Positions 26,671-35,870 of a DNA stretch of 64,000 bases are shown one piece after another. Every line of letters begins with the position of its first letter. Positions within the stretch are counted from its first letter, which is position 1. Source of the DNA: Desulfotignum sp. (GTDB taxonomy: Bacteria > Desulfobacterota > Desulfobacteria > Desulfobacterales > Desulfobacteraceae); assembly GCA_011390635.1 (NCBI GenBank), contig JAABSA010000021.1, positions 1 through 64,000 on the forward strand, in the 5' to 3' direction. Made by a program: the position numbers and the translations under genes. The notes below the pieces were generated by a model, which had not been told where the DNA came from, did not search any database, and saw only the letters and a list, made by a program, of their open reading frames with translations.

Positions 26671-26929
26671 ATCTCGCTTTTATTTTCCTGTTTTGATTGT
26701 TGCTGTACCATACCCTGCGGATTCCCGTGTATGGAATGAACCAGGTACCCGAACCAGGTACCTTAAATAGTATTGTTGGCTGTAAATTGCAAGTGTATTC
26801 TAAAGCCTGGCGCAGGCCTTATGTAAGACAAAAAAAAAGGGCTGTATCTCATATTTCATGGCTTTTGTATTTAATTGAACCCTAATTCTGCTCATCTTCA
26901 TTCTACTGATCTTTATTTTTTTCTTACAG
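26671..26929. other. Intergenic region between uppP and the OmpA-like lipoprotein gene
   Basis: About 380 bases between divergent genes. It holds a direct repeat of AACCAGGTACC near 26737-26761 and an imperfect hairpin near 26810-26822, without a U-tract. No credible coding frame. The plus-strand promoter is listed separately. Confidence 0.4.
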
Positions 26930-26957
26930 TTGATTTTACTCTGGGGCGTGTTATAGT
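26930..26957 (+). promoter_or_regulatory. Probable promoter of the VWA-OmpA lipoprotein gene
   Basis: TTGATT at 26930-26935 and TATAGT at 26952-26957 with a 16-base spacer. The predicted leader is about 85 bases, and GAAAGGAG lies just before the ATG at 27049. Confidence 0.55.
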
Positions 26958-27048
26958 AGGAAATATTATGTTGGTTTTTTTGTTCAAAACATGGAGATTC
27001 TTTTCACAACCAACCGCCATGCATTTTTCAATATGAAAGGAGAAAAAC

Positions 27049-28236
27049 ATGAAAAAAAAGATGGTAATCCAAGGCCTTTTATCCGTTCTCGCTTTTGTTT
27101 TTTTGTTCGGTTGTGCAGCAAAGCAGCCGGCAGACTTTCCATCATTCGCTCCACAGCAGTTTGATGCAGACCAGTATACATCAAAGGTGGACAACTTTGT
27201 CGTGATTCTGGATGCGTCCAGCTCCATGCGGCATGACGCTAACGGCAATACCAAATTCGACATTGCCAAAACCGTTGCCCAGCGCCTGAACATGACGCTG
27301 CCGGAACTGGGCCAGACCGCAGGACTCAGATCCTTTGGACATCTCCCCTCTGTTTCCAAAAATCTGACCGAGTTGTTCTACGGCATGAAAACCTATAGCA
27401 CGGCAGGTATGGCTGATGCTATGGTTGACATTTTCCAGCCTGGTGGCACAAGCCCTCTGGGAACCGCCCTGGATGCCGCACAGACAGATCTCGACGGATT
27501 GCCCGGCATACATAATGCCGTGGTTGTCTTGAGCGACGGCAAGGATATGGACAAGACAACCGTCCGTAACCAGGCCCAGGATTTAAAAGACAAATTCGGC
27601 TCATCCCTGTGCATCTATACTGTTCAGGTGGGGGATGACCCGGAAGGCCGCCAACTGCTCCAGGATGTTGCAGACATCGGGGAATGCGGATTTTTCACCA
27701 CCGCTGATGACATCATGACCAGTGCCGGCATGGCTGGTTTTGTGGAAAAAGCCTTTCTGATGGCAAAATCTGTCCCTGCTCCCGCGCCCGCGCCTGCTCC
27801 CGCACCCGCACCAGACAGAAAAGATTCCGATGGAGACGGGGTATATGATGAAGATGACCAGTGTCCTGGAACACCTGCCGGTGCCAAGGTCAATGCAGTG
27901 GGCTGCTGGACCCTTGACAGTGTCCTGTTTGATTTTGACAAGGCGGTGATCAAGCCGGAAGCCTATCCCTTACTGGACGAGGTTGTGGCCATCATGAAAA
28001 AGAACCCGGCCATGAGCGTGGAACTCCAGGGACATACCGACAATATCGGCACCAAAGAATATAACAAAGATCTGTCCATGAGACGGGCCAATGCCGTTGC
28101 AAAATATCTTGTGGAAAAGGGTATTTTGAGAAATCGCCTGGCAACTACTGGGTTTGGTTTCACCAAACCGGTTGCCCTCAATGGCACAAAATTCGGCCGG
28201 TCCCTCAACAGACGGGTTGAAGTTCATCCCTATTAA
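27049..28236 (+). CDS. VWA-OmpA lipoprotein with thrombospondin type 3 repeat
   Basis: 395 residues. Lipobox LFGC puts the lipid-anchored cysteine near residue 22. Residues about 45-240 form a von Willebrand factor A domain with the metal-site DASSS and VLSDGKDMD. An (Ala-Pro) linker encoded by repeated triplets follows, then a calcium-type TSP3 repeat (DSDGDGVYDEDDQCPGTP). The C-terminal OmpA domain carries the peptidoglycan-binding LQGHTDNIGTKEYN and LSMRRANAVAKYL. It should tie the outer membrane to the cell wall, with a ligand-binding VWA head in the periplasm. The VWA partner is unknown. Monocistronic, with a promoter and strong terminators. Confidence 0.9.
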   Translation: MKKKMVIQGLLSVLAFVFLFGCAAKQPADFPSFAPQQFDADQYTSKVDNFVVILDASSSMRHDANGNTKFDIAKTVAQRLNMTLPELGQTAGLRSFGHLPSVSKNLTELFYGMKTYSTAGMADAMVDIFQPGGTSPLGTALDAAQTDLDGLPGIHNAVVVLSDGKDMDKTTVRNQAQDLKDKFGSSLCIYTVQVGDDPEGRQLLQDVADIGECGFFTTADDIMTSAGMAGFVEKAFLMAKSVPAPAPAPAPAPAPDRKDSDGDGVYDEDDQCPGTPAGAKVNAVGCWTLDSVLFDFDKAVIKPEAYPLLDEVVAIMKKNPAMSVELQGHTDNIGTKEYNKDLSMRRANAVAKYLVEKGILRNRLATTGFGFTKPVALNGTKFGRSLNRRVEVHPY

Positions 28237-28252
28237 ACCGTTCAATTGAAAT

Positions 28253-28280
28253 GGGTCAGGGGAAATATTTTCCCTGACCC
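28253..28280 (+). terminator. First of two tandem palindromes after the lipoprotein gene
   Basis: GGGTCAGGG at 28253-28261 pairs with CCCTGACCC at 28272-28280, and the A/T centre extends the stem with one G-U pair. No U-tract follows directly. It works either as a stabiliser or together with the next palindrome. Confidence 0.5.
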
Positions 28281-28288
28281 ACATCTAT

Positions 28289-28321
28289 CGGGGTCAGAAG
28301 GTACCTTCTGACCCCGGTTTT
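28289..28321. terminator. Bidirectional terminator palindrome between convergent genes
   Basis: A perfect palindrome at 28289-28316 whose left arm is CGGGGTCAGAAG with GTAC at the centre, followed on the plus strand by GTTTTTA. It lies between the lipoprotein gene and the end of the moeA fusion gene, so it can serve both directions. Confidence 0.7.
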
Positions 28322-30245
28322 ATGTAATTTCCTGGCCGGTTTTCTGCACGCCATAGCCGCCCAGTGCCAGAACCCGTTTTTTGAACGCATCCGTTGCAAC
28401 GGTCTCCAGCAGAATCTGGATATTGGGGGTGTTGAAAAACTGCTCCAATATCACCAGGTCATATGCTTCGGTGACCACGGGAATAAAATCCAGATCCAGG
28501 GCTCGGGCTGCTGCCATGATGCCCAGCCCGGCATCTGCCCTGCCGGAAAGCACCGCGACTGCAACCGACATATGGGTATATTCGTCATTTTCATACCCCT
28601 GGATATCAGCCGGTACCAATCCCAATGCCCCGAGCTTGTAGTCAAATAGGATCCGGGTGCCTGAACCGGGCTGGCGGTTGATAAACCGCAGTTTTTTGTC
28701 TTTCAGATCTTCAATGGACTGGATGCCCTTGGGGTTTCCTTTGGGAACAATCAGGCCCTGTTCGCGCATGACCAGGTTCACAAGGCGCACAGGGGTTTGG
28801 GGCAGGTATTTTTTAATATATGAAATATTATAACTGCCGTCAGCCGGATCCAGCAGGTGGATTCCGGCCAGGTGACAGGCCTTGTTTCGAATGGCCATAA
28901 GGCCCCCCATGCTGCCCACATGGCTGGAAGACATCCCGATACCATCATGGAATCGCCGCATCTGGTCTGCCAGAAGATCAAGGGTATTATCATGGGAACC
29001 GGTTATTACCAGGGTATTTTCTATGGCGGACAAAGGCCGCAGCAGCCTGGCACTCATCAGTTCATTTTCTGAAACCCCTTCCACATCCCGGGGGATCCGG
29101 ATGATTCCGTCTGCTTCGGTAAGGGTAGTGATACTGCCCGAACCCCTTGGCAGCTGGGAGGCAATCAAGCGCCCGTCCACCGACCCTATTTTCACCCGCA
29201 AAAATTCATCCTGGCCCAGTTTTGAGGCGATTTTCCGGGCCAAAGACACCGGTGCCGACTGAATTTGAAGCTCCGGCAATTTCTGCATTCTGCGTAGAAG
29301 CGGTCCTGCAAACTGCTCAAATGCCACAATGGCGGAGACAGGATATCCGGGAATACCGAATACCGGTTTTTCAAAAACCCTGCCCATCAGGACCGGCTTT
29401 CCCGGCATCATGGTCACCCCATGGACCAGCACCTGGCCCAAAGAGGCAATCACCGGCCTTGCAAAATCCTCTGACCCGGCTGACGATCCGCCAATAATAC
29501 AGACCATGTCATAATCTCCTTTGACAGCCTTTGCCACGGCATCTGTAATGTTGTCAATATCGTCCCTGAGCATGGCATGACAGTCAAAAAGCGCACCGTT
29601 GTCCCGGCACAGGGCGCCCAGCACCGTGGAATTGGATTCAACCACCTGTCCCGGCGCAAGCTGCTCCACCTGGACCTTATCCCACTGGACCAGTTCCGAT
29701 CCAGTGGGAATAATGAGAACCCGGGGTTTTTTGTACACCGAAACCCTGAAAATACCGCCGGAAAGCAACGCGCCCATGGCATAGGCATTGATCTGATGGC
29801 CCCGGGGAAACAACAGCTTGGTGGCCACAATATCCTCTCCCATCTTTCGGACATGCTGCCAGGGAAATACTGGTGCTTCAATTTGAACGGTTTTTTCATC
29901 AATGATATTCACATGCTCGATCATGATGACGGCATTGGTATCCTTTGGCATGGCATGCCCGGTATTGACCCAGAAAGCATCTTTTCCGGGAACAAGGATT
30001 TTTGGTGCTTCATCGCTGGCACCAAAGGTGTGTTTTGCATCCACTGCAATACCATCCATGGCAGCTGCATGGAAATTGGGACTGGACAGAACTGCAATGG
30101 CAGGCGCTGCCAGAACACGGCCCCGGGCTGCGGTCACCTCAATGGTTTCCACCGGAGTAGTGCGGTTCCTAAAGGTATCTGCCAGTATCTGCCAGGCTAT
30201 TTCAATGGATTTTGTGTCCAGATATATGTTGCGTTTTGATGTCAT
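28320..30245 (-). CDS. MoeA-like molybdotransferase fused to a periplasmic-binding-protein-like domain
   Basis: 641 residues. The N-terminal about 410 residues are MoeA: FHAAAMDGIAVDA, a VNTGHAMPKDTNAVIMIEH stretch, and the GGSSAGSEDF and MMPGKPVLMG loops of the pterin-insertion site. From about residue 420 a PBP_like domain follows (GSHDNTLDLLADQM, SSHVGSMGGL, RQPGSGTRILFD), the type also fused to ModE-like regulators. MoeA inserts molybdate or tungstate into adenylated molybdopterin; the extra domain may bind the oxyanion or another ligand. AGGA eight bases before ATG 30245 fixes the start, not the longer frame to 30323. Last gene of the run rsmA to moeA. Confidence 0.88.
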   Translation of the reverse strand: MTSKRNIYLDTKSIEIAWQILADTFRNRTTPVETIEVTAARGRVLAAPAIAVLSSPNFHAAAMDGIAVDAKHTFGASDEAPKILVPGKDAFWVNTGHAMPKDTNAVIMIEHVNIIDEKTVQIEAPVFPWQHVRKMGEDIVATKLLFPRGHQINAYAMGALLSGGIFRVSVYKKPRVLIIPTGSELVQWDKVQVEQLAPGQVVESNSTVLGALCRDNGALFDCHAMLRDDIDNITDAVAKAVKGDYDMVCIIGGSSAGSEDFARPVIASLGQVLVHGVTMMPGKPVLMGRVFEKPVFGIPGYPVSAIVAFEQFAGPLLRRMQKLPELQIQSAPVSLARKIASKLGQDEFLRVKIGSVDGRLIASQLPRGSGSITTLTEADGIIRIPRDVEGVSENELMSARLLRPLSAIENTLVITGSHDNTLDLLADQMRRFHDGIGMSSSHVGSMGGLMAIRNKACHLAGIHLLDPADGSYNISYIKKYLPQTPVRLVNLVMREQGLIVPKGNPKGIQSIEDLKDKKLRFINRQPGSGTRILFDYKLGALGLVPADIQGYENDEYTHMSVAVAVLSGRADAGLGIMAAARALDLDFIPVVTEAYDLVILEQFFNTPNIQILLETVATDAFKKRVLALGGYGVQKTGQEIT

Positions 30246-30386
30246 ATTTTTTTCCTGATATGGGTTTTTCCAGCGTTTTTCTGCAATACTGCCTGGTTGT
30301 CTGGTGTTTTTTATAAAAGCCATCAGTACTCAGCTAAAGGCTAACAGCTTTCATTTTTTACTGTGCCCGCCAGGGCATGGCCGTCA

Positions 30387-31613
30387 TTACAAAAGGATCA
30401 CCTGTGTCCAGGTATCTTTTTCAACTCCTTCCAGGTTTTCCCCGATATCCAGAAGTCCGTCGGCATAGACCATGGTCCGGATCAGGCCCGATTTTCCCAG
30501 CACCGGCCGGGCCAGCAGTCCGTCCGGGCCATGGACAAGCATCACCCGGATAAAATCGCGCCGTCCCTGGGCAGAAGCAACATTTCTGGTCAGCTTTGCC
30601 GGTATCCTGACCAGGGGTTTGGATACGGTATACCCCTGGATTCTGTGTAAAAACGGCACCACCACCATTTTCATCACCACCATGGCGGACACCACCTGTC
30701 CGGGCAGCCCCCACACGGGTTTGGTGCCGCTTCTTGCCAGAATAGTGGGTTTGCCAGGACTTACAGACATGCCATGGACCAGGATGTCTGTATCCGGAAG
30801 CCGTGACAGCACCTCCACCGTATAATCCCGGGTTCCCACGGAACTGCCGCCTGATATGAGCACCATGTCAGTTTCAGCCAGCGCCTTTTCGCAGCAGGCT
30901 TTCAATGCCCCGGGATCATCTTTGACAATGCCGTACCGTACCGGCAGGGCATGGGCCTCCTGGACAAATCCCGAAAGGGTATAGGAATTGATATCCCGTA
31001 TCCGGCCGGGCCCAGGATCTTCATGGATAGGGATGATTTCATCCCCTGTGGAAATAATGCCGACCTTTGGCACCTGGTGCACCGACAGGGTTGAAAATCC
31101 CAGCCCTGAGGCCAGACCCATTTCCTGGGGACGTATGAAAGTACCGGCGGACAATACCACATCCCCTGTTTTAAAATCTTCATCTTCATCAATGACATTC
31201 TGGAACGGGGCCACACTCTTGTAAATTTCAACAGAGGCATCATCTATGGTCTGGGTATGTTCCACCATGACAACGGCATCCGAACCCCGTGGCAGCATAC
31301 CCCCCGTGGCAATGTTTGCGGCTTTTCCCGGTGCCAGTGTAAAATCAGGCACACGGCCCATGAGAATGGATCCCTGCATCTCAAGCCATGACGGGGTGGA
31401 TTCCGAAGCCCCGAAAGTGGCGGACGCCTGTACGGCATAACCATCCATGGTGGCCCGCCTGAATCCCGGCATATTGCAGGGCGCTGTTACATCTTGTGCC
31501 AGTATCCGGGAAAAAGCGGATTCTACAGCAATGCTTTCCTGATCCTTGGGCACAAACTGCTGTTGCAAGGCCATGACCTCATCAAGGGTTTTTACTTTGA
31601 AAAAATAGCTCAT
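30387..31613 (-). CDS. moeA: MoeA molybdopterin molybdotransferase
   Basis: 408 residues, the standalone form. Motifs: [14 protein letters not shown], a [18 protein letters not shown] stretch, [22 protein letters not shown] and [11 protein letters not shown]. It catalyses the last step of Mo/W-pterin cofactor assembly in the cytoplasm. It overlaps dapL by 4 bases and is followed after about 140 bases by the second, fused moeA. Two paralogues in tandem suggest separate metal insertion for molybdenum and tungsten enzymes, such as the AOR at 3.8 kb; which one does which cannot be told. Confidence 0.93.
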   Translation of the reverse strand: MSYFFKVKTLDEVMALQQQFVPKDQESIAVESAFSRILAQDVTAPCNMPGFRRATMDGYAVQASATFGASESTPSWLEMQGSILMGRVPDFTLAPGKAANIATGGMLPRGSDAVVMVEHTQTIDDASVEIYKSVAPFQNVIDEDEDFKTGDVVLSAGTFIRPQEMGLASGLGFSTLSVHQVPKVGIISTGDEIIPIHEDPGPGRIRDINSYTLSGFVQEAHALPVRYGIVKDDPGALKACCEKALAETDMVLISGGSSVGTRDYTVEVLSRLPDTDILVHGMSVSPGKPTILARSGTKPVWGLPGQVVSAMVVMKMVVVPFLHRIQGYTVSKPLVRIPAKLTRNVASAQGRRDFIRVMLVHGPDGLLARPVLGKSGLIRTMVYADGLLDIGENLEGVEKDTWTQVILL

Positions 31614-32836
31614 TTCAATGCCTCTTTTATGCTTTTCATGGCAAGCTCCACATTTTTGCGACTGTTAAAGGCAGAGATGCGGATATACGCATTGCCACAC
31701 CGCCCAAACCCGCCGCCCGGGGTGCACACCACTGATGCCTGGTTGAGAAGCAGATCAAAAAATTCCCAGGAATCCCGGCCCTGTCCATCCACCCAGATAT
31801 AGGGAGAATTTTTTCCGCCGGCATAGTCATAGCCCAAATCTTCAACCGTCCTGCAGATAATATCTGCATTTTGCAGGTAACTGGACACCAGTTCCTTCAC
31901 CTGGGCCTGACCTTCCCGGGAATACACCGCTTCCGCTGCCTTTTGCACCGGATAGGAAACACCGTTGAATTTTGTGCTCTGGCGCCGGTTCCACAGGGCA
32001 TGCACAGAGATTTTTTCCCCTTCCCCGGTGAACACACTGCAGGTTTTGGGTACCACGGTGAATCCACAACGGGTGCCGGTGAATCCTGCTGTTTTGGAAA
32101 AACTTCTAAACTCCACAGCCACTTCATGGGCGCCATCAATTTCATAAATAGTTTTAGGCAGGGAATCATCCCGGATAAAGGCCTCATAGGCTGCGTCAAA
32201 CAGAATCAATGCCTGGTTCTGTCTTGCATAGTCCACCCAGGCGGCAAGTTCTGATTTTGTGGCACAGGTGCCTGTGGGGTTATTGGGAAAGCACAGGTAG
32301 ATAAGATCCACAGGTTCCTTTGGCATCTCTGGGAGAAAATCATTTTTCCTCAGACAGTCCATGTAGACAATATTTTGATACCTGCCGTTTTCAAACACCC
32401 CTGTTCTGCCAGCCATGACGTTGGTATCCAGATACACCGGATACACCGGGTCAGGAATGGCAATTTTTATATCTTTGGCAAACAATTCCTGGAAATTGCC
32501 GGTATCGCATTTGGCACCGTCACTGACAAATATTTCATCAGCAGAAATATCAGCACCCCTGGCCTGGTAATCATGGGCCGCAATTTTTTCCCGTAAAAAC
32601 GCATATCCCTGTTCCGGTCCATACCCTCTGAAAGTGGCATCGTCGGCCATTTCATCTACCCCCTCATGAAAGGCTTTTATGACAGCCGGAGGCAACCCCC
32701 TTGTCACATCTCCAATGCCCAGGCGTATGATCCGGGTATCGGGGTTGTTTTTTTGAAAAAGGGCCACACGCTGTGCAATATCGGAAAAAAGATAAGAAGC
32801 TTGCAGCTTCTGATAATTATCATTGGCTCTGATCAT
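31610..32836 (-). CDS. dapL: LL-diaminopimelate aminotransferase
   Basis: 408 residues, fold-type I PLP enzyme. The N-terminal [20 protein letters not shown] and [18 protein letters not shown] stretches, with [17 protein letters not shown], are diagnostic for Dap[17 protein letters not shown] and the PLP lysine in [13 protein letters not shown] follow. It turns tetrahydrodipicolinate directly into LL-diaminopimelate, for lysine and peptidoglycan, replacing the DapD-DapC-DapE route; known in plants, Chlamydiae, Desulfobacterota and some methanogens. AGGAAAA precedes ATG 32836. Coupled to moeA by 4-base overlap. Confidence 0.93.
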   Translation of the reverse strand: MIRANDNYQKLQASYLFSDIAQRVALFQKNNPDTRIIRLGIGDVTRGLPPAVIKAFHEGVDEMADDATFRGYGPEQGYAFLREKIAAHDYQARGADISADEIFVSDGAKCDTGNFQELFAKDIKIAIPDPVYPVYLDTNVMAGRTGVFENGRYQNIVYMDCLRKNDFLPEMPKEPVDLIYLCFPNNPTGTCATKSELAAWVDYARQNQALILFDAAYEAFIRDDSLPKTIYEIDGAHEVAVEFRSFSKTAGFTGTRCGFTVVPKTCSVFTGEGEKISVHALWNRRQSTKFNGVSYPVQKAAEAVYSREGQAQVKELVSSYLQNADIICRTVEDLGYDYAGGKNSPYIWVDGQGRDSWEFFDLLLNQASVVCTPGGGFGRCGNAYIRISAFNSRKNVELAMKSIKEALK

Positions 32837-32899
32837 GAATTTTCCTTTCTGTTCTCGATTGGTTCTGGATATTGTATTATGCCTGCATACGGTAAAAGA

Positions 32900-34321
32900 T
32901 CAAACAGGCATGGCAGTCTGCCGAAGAAATTCGGGCAAAAGATCATACACGTCCCGGGTCGTGCGGACGCTTCGGTCGCTGTCGATGGCTAGCAAAGGTT
33001 CTGCATCAGGGCTTGACAGATCTACGGGATCTGCATTGTGTTTCAACGTATTGCCGCTGGTATCGGTGAACGGCAATATCAGTGGTCCTTTGCTTTCCAG
33101 TACATATGCCATCTGGCGGTTCTTCAAAAAAACGATACTTCCTGGCGGGTATATGCCGATACTTTTGACAAACGCATGGAGAATGAATTGTAACATGGTA
33201 TTTTTTTTCACATATTTGCGAAACACTTCTGTGACGGCTGAAATCTGGTTCAACGCCTCTTTGTAGCTGCGTCTGGAAGTCATGGCGTCATAGATATCCG
33301 CAAGCTTGCATATTTTCACATACAGGGGTATATCACTGCTCTTTCTGTCAACAGGATAACACCCCTCTTCCTTCTGGAACAATGGCCCATGATGATACGC
33401 CACGATATTTTTGAGAATCGCACTCTGGACATTGTTTTTTTCAAGAATATTGACTCCGTATTCATAGGAATGGCGCTTGATCATATCGAATTCTTTGGGA
33501 GTCAGCCGCCCGGTTTTGTTGAGCAAAGGTTCTGGTATCATCACCTTACCGATATCATAAAGAAAAAATCCCAAAGACATATCGTTCAGCTCATCTGGAT
33601 AATAACACCTGAACCCGTCATCAAATTTTTCTTTTGTCTGGAACATATTACCCGGGATATCCGCTCTGTTTTCAGACAAAAATGTCTCTATGGTGGTGGA
33701 AAAATGGGTATTGAACTTATGAACAACGGCAGTTCCTATGGCGCAGACATTAATGGAATGGTTGAACAGATAGTCGTCAAAGGAAAAGATCTCTTTATTC
33801 AAATAGGCAAAGGGATGACCGTTTGACACCAGAAATCTGGATAATTGATCCACCTGGGCTTCCACAGCCTGTATATCAAACTGGCCATTATTGCCTTTTA
33901 TCTGTTCCATGGCTTTTTTTATGCAATCCTTTGCCTCCTGGTACGCAATTGCTGCCTGTTTTTTTATGGCTTCAATTTCCTGAAGGCGCTGTCCCACATC
34001 CTTGGAAAGCGGCCCGTGTTCAGACGGCGGGGGCGGGGGCATTTCCGTGTCAGGAGGGGCTGGATCAACGCTACCGTCACTGGAAAACTGAATCCGGTGA
34101 CCGTTCTCATCCCAGAGTCCCCCGTCACTGGCTGCGTTGACCATCACAGAACGGATGCCATTTTCCTTGATGATTTCAAGTATCCGGGGTTTTTCCACTA
34201 AAATGGTTTTTTCCAGCAGCAGCATCCCTTTGGCGTTATAGATATCCACGCCTGTCTTTATTTTTCCGCCTGATCGGACAATCTTAATGAGATTGTCTAT
34301 AGTCACCATGGTATTGGTCAT
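32900..34321 (-). CDS. HD-GYP-related signalling protein with degenerate active site
   Basis: 473 residues. An N-terminal about 60-residue DUF3391-like segment (GVDIYNAKGMLLLEKTILV) is followed by a proline-rich linker and coiled region, then an HD-GYP-type domain. First histidine is H188 (NHSINVC). The central HD pair reads Y255-D256 (FFLYDIGKVMIPEPLL) and the GYP loop reads GCYP; RHSYEYG, AYHHGP and KLADIYDAM are kept. HD-GYP enzymes hydrolyse cyclic di-GMP using a metal pair held by these residues. Loss of the His of HD suggests reduced or no catalysis and a receptor or scaffold role. Start codon overlaps the stop of rsmA. Confidence 0.8.
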   Translation of the reverse strand: MTNTMVTIDNLIKIVRSGGKIKTGVDIYNAKGMLLLEKTILVEKPRILEIIKENGIRSVMVNAASDGGLWDENGHRIQFSSDGSVDPAPPDTEMPPPPPSEHGPLSKDVGQRLQEIEAIKKQAAIAYQEAKDCIKKAMEQIKGNNGQFDIQAVEAQVDQLSRFLVSNGHPFAYLNKEIFSFDDYLFNHSINVCAIGTAVVHKFNTHFSTTIETFLSENRADIPGNMFQTKEKFDDGFRCYYPDELNDMSLGFFLYDIGKVMIPEPLLNKTGRLTPKEFDMIKRHSYEYGVNILEKNNVQSAILKNIVAYHHGPLFQKEEGCYPVDRKSSDIPLYVKICKLADIYDAMTSRRSYKEALNQISAVTEVFRKYVKKNTMLQFILHAFVKSIGIYPPGSIVFLKNRQMAYVLESKGPLILPFTDTSGNTLKHNADPVDLSSPDAEPLLAIDSDRSVRTTRDVYDLLPEFLRQTAMPV

Positions 34322-35169
34322 ATTTCTTCCGTAATAACGGCTTGCACAGCCTGGGTCAAGGATAGAAATTCCTGTACAGTAAGGGTTTCCGCCCGTCTTT
34401 CCGGTGAAATTTGTGCACAGGAAAGTGCCCGGGCAATGGCATGTTTTTGCAGTCCGAGATCCTGGCCCACCAAAGCGTTTTTTAAAGATTTGCGCCGTTT
34501 TGAAAAAGCTGCCTTGATGACTGTAAACAAAAGGGTTTCTGTGGTTTCAGATACGGTTGAAACCACATTAAAATCAAACCTCAGAATCGTGGAATCAACG
34601 ACAGGCCGGGGAAAAAAGGCGGCCGGACCAACATTGGCAACGCATTCAATATGTGCTGCGTACTGGGCAACAGCAGACAATCTTGAATATGCTTTTTTTC
34701 CCGGCGGCGCCAGGATACGGTCTGCCAGTTCTTTTTGGAACATTAAAAACGCCTTTTCTATACAGGCCCGTTCCTGGACGAGCCTAAACAGGATCTGAGA
34801 AGAGATATTATAGGGCAGATTCGAGATGACCACAAGTTTTTTATCCCCGGCAATGGCCTTGATGTCGGTTTTCATAACATCCTGGTTCAAGATCTCAACC
34901 CAGTCGATGCCGTGGTTTTCCAATTCCTGCTGTAACAGGGGCACCAGACGCCGGTCTTTTTCCACAGCAATAACCTGCCGGGTTTTTTCTGCAATAGGAA
35001 TGGTCAGTGCGCCCAGGCCGGGACCGATTTCCAATACCCGGCTGTCCTGTGATATTCCGGTCCGGTCCACAATCATCTGCGCTGCAGGGGGGCTGGATAA
35101 AAAATTCTGCCCCATTTCCTTACCTGCATAGATATTTTGCTGTTTTAACAATTGTCCTGGATGTGTCAT
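34318..35169 (-). CDS. rsmA: 16S rRNA (adenine1518-N6/adenine1519-N6)-dimethyltransferase
   Basis: 283 residues. The KsgA pattern is clear: QNIYAGKEMGQNFLSS, SAM-binding VLEIGPGLGALT, acidic AVEKDRRL, and the catalytic NLPYNISSQIL. It dimethylates two adjacent adenines in helix 45 of 16S rRNA late in 30S assembly. First gene of a minus-strand run rsmA, HD-GYP protein, dapL, moeA, moeA fusion. Confidence 0.95.
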   Translation of the reverse strand: MTHPGQLLKQQNIYAGKEMGQNFLSSPPAAQMIVDRTGISQDSRVLEIGPGLGALTIPIAEKTRQVIAVEKDRRLVPLLQQELENHGIDWVEILNQDVMKTDIKAIAGDKKLVVISNLPYNISSQILFRLVQERACIEKAFLMFQKELADRILAPPGKKAYSRLSAVAQYAAHIECVANVGPAAFFPRPVVDSTILRFDFNVVSTVSETTETLLFTVIKAAFSKRRKSLKNALVGQDLGLQKHAIARALSCAQISPERRAETLTVQEFLSLTQAVQAVITEEI

Positions 35170-35256
35170 GGGATGTATCCGAATTTCAAAACTCAGGTTA
35201 TGGGGCAGCTGTTAGGGGTCTCAGTCTGGTTACACTTTACTTTACCCGTGCCCTGG

Positions 35257-35297
35257 AAAATTACTACTTGACTTTCATTGTCTTCAGAAGTAATTTT
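35257..35297 (+). promoter_or_regulatory. Promoter framed by a 9-base inverted repeat
   Basis: TTGACT at 35268-35273 and TAATTT at 35291-35296 with a 17-base spacer make a good sigma-70 promoter. AAAATTACT at 35257-35265 and AGTAATTTT at 35289-35297 form a perfect inverted repeat enclosing it. It could drive the winged-helix gene, which may itself bind the repeat. Confidence 0.5.
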
Positions 35298-35362
35298 GGT
35301 ACATATAAACAAATAATATACGCCAACATTACAAAAGATTCAATACCGGCGCCCGGGATAAA

Positions 35363-35530
35363 ATGACAGAAGTACTTGCGGAAAGTATCTTCTGGTCTAT
35401 TCTATTTTTTATGGTTGTGCACATCCTGACATACCGGGTTGGCATATTTTGTGTGATAAATAACCTTACAGAATCGGGAGATGTATCATGTCAAACAACA
35501 TGGACCTTGGAGCCAACTGGGAAGGATTGA
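35363..35530 (+). CDS. Possible small membrane protein ORF
   Basis: A 55-codon frame with ATG at 35363 and GGGA four bases before it. Residues 8-33 (SIFWSILFFMVVHILTYRVG and beyond) could be one transmembrane helix. Its end overlaps the start of the winged-helix gene in another frame by 43 bases, which speaks against it. The 318-base gap between rsmA and the winged-helix gene otherwise holds only the promoter. Low confidence. Confidence 0.2.
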   Translation: MTEVLAESIFWSILFFMVVHILTYRVGIFCVINNLTESGDVSCQTTWTLEPTGKD

Positions 35531-35850
35531 TTAAAATGTTGCTGCAGCGCCTGGATATGCCCACCAAAGAAGATATCAATGCGCTGCACAACAGGCTAGA
35601 CACGCTGGAACAACTCATTGCTCAAAAACAGCCGTGTGCCAAAAAGCAGACGGTGGTGCAGCCCGGCAAGCGCAGAAATGCATCCACTACAGTGCTGGAA
35701 ATTATCGCCAATTATCCGGAGGGCACAAATTTTAAGACCATCAAGGCTGCAACAGGATTTGACGACAAAAAACTGCGTAATATCATTTTCAGACTCGATA
35801 AGATCGGGCGGATCAAACGTGTTCGACGGGGCATATACAAAACCATATAA
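35488..35850 (+). CDS. Small winged-helix DNA-binding protein
   Basis: 120 residues. Residues 15-45 form a coiled-coil-like helix (MPTKEDINALHNRLDTLEQL), then a basic linker (KKQTVVQPGKRRNAS). The C-terminal about 55 residues look like a winged helix: NYPEGTNFKTIKAATGFDDK as helix-turn-helix, and IGRIKRVRRGIYKTI as the wing. A dimeric transcription factor is likely. Small proteins of this layout are common in Desulfobacteraceae without assigned function. Twenty bases before the M16C peptidase gene. Confidence 0.7.
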   Translation: MSNNMDLGANWEGLIKMLLQRLDMPTKEDINALHNRLDTLEQLIAQKQPCAKKQTVVQPGKRRNASTTVLEIIANYPEGTNFKTIKAATGFDDKKLRNIIFRLDKIGRIKRVRRGIYKTI

Positions 35851-35870
35851 CCAACTGGAAAATATCTTAC

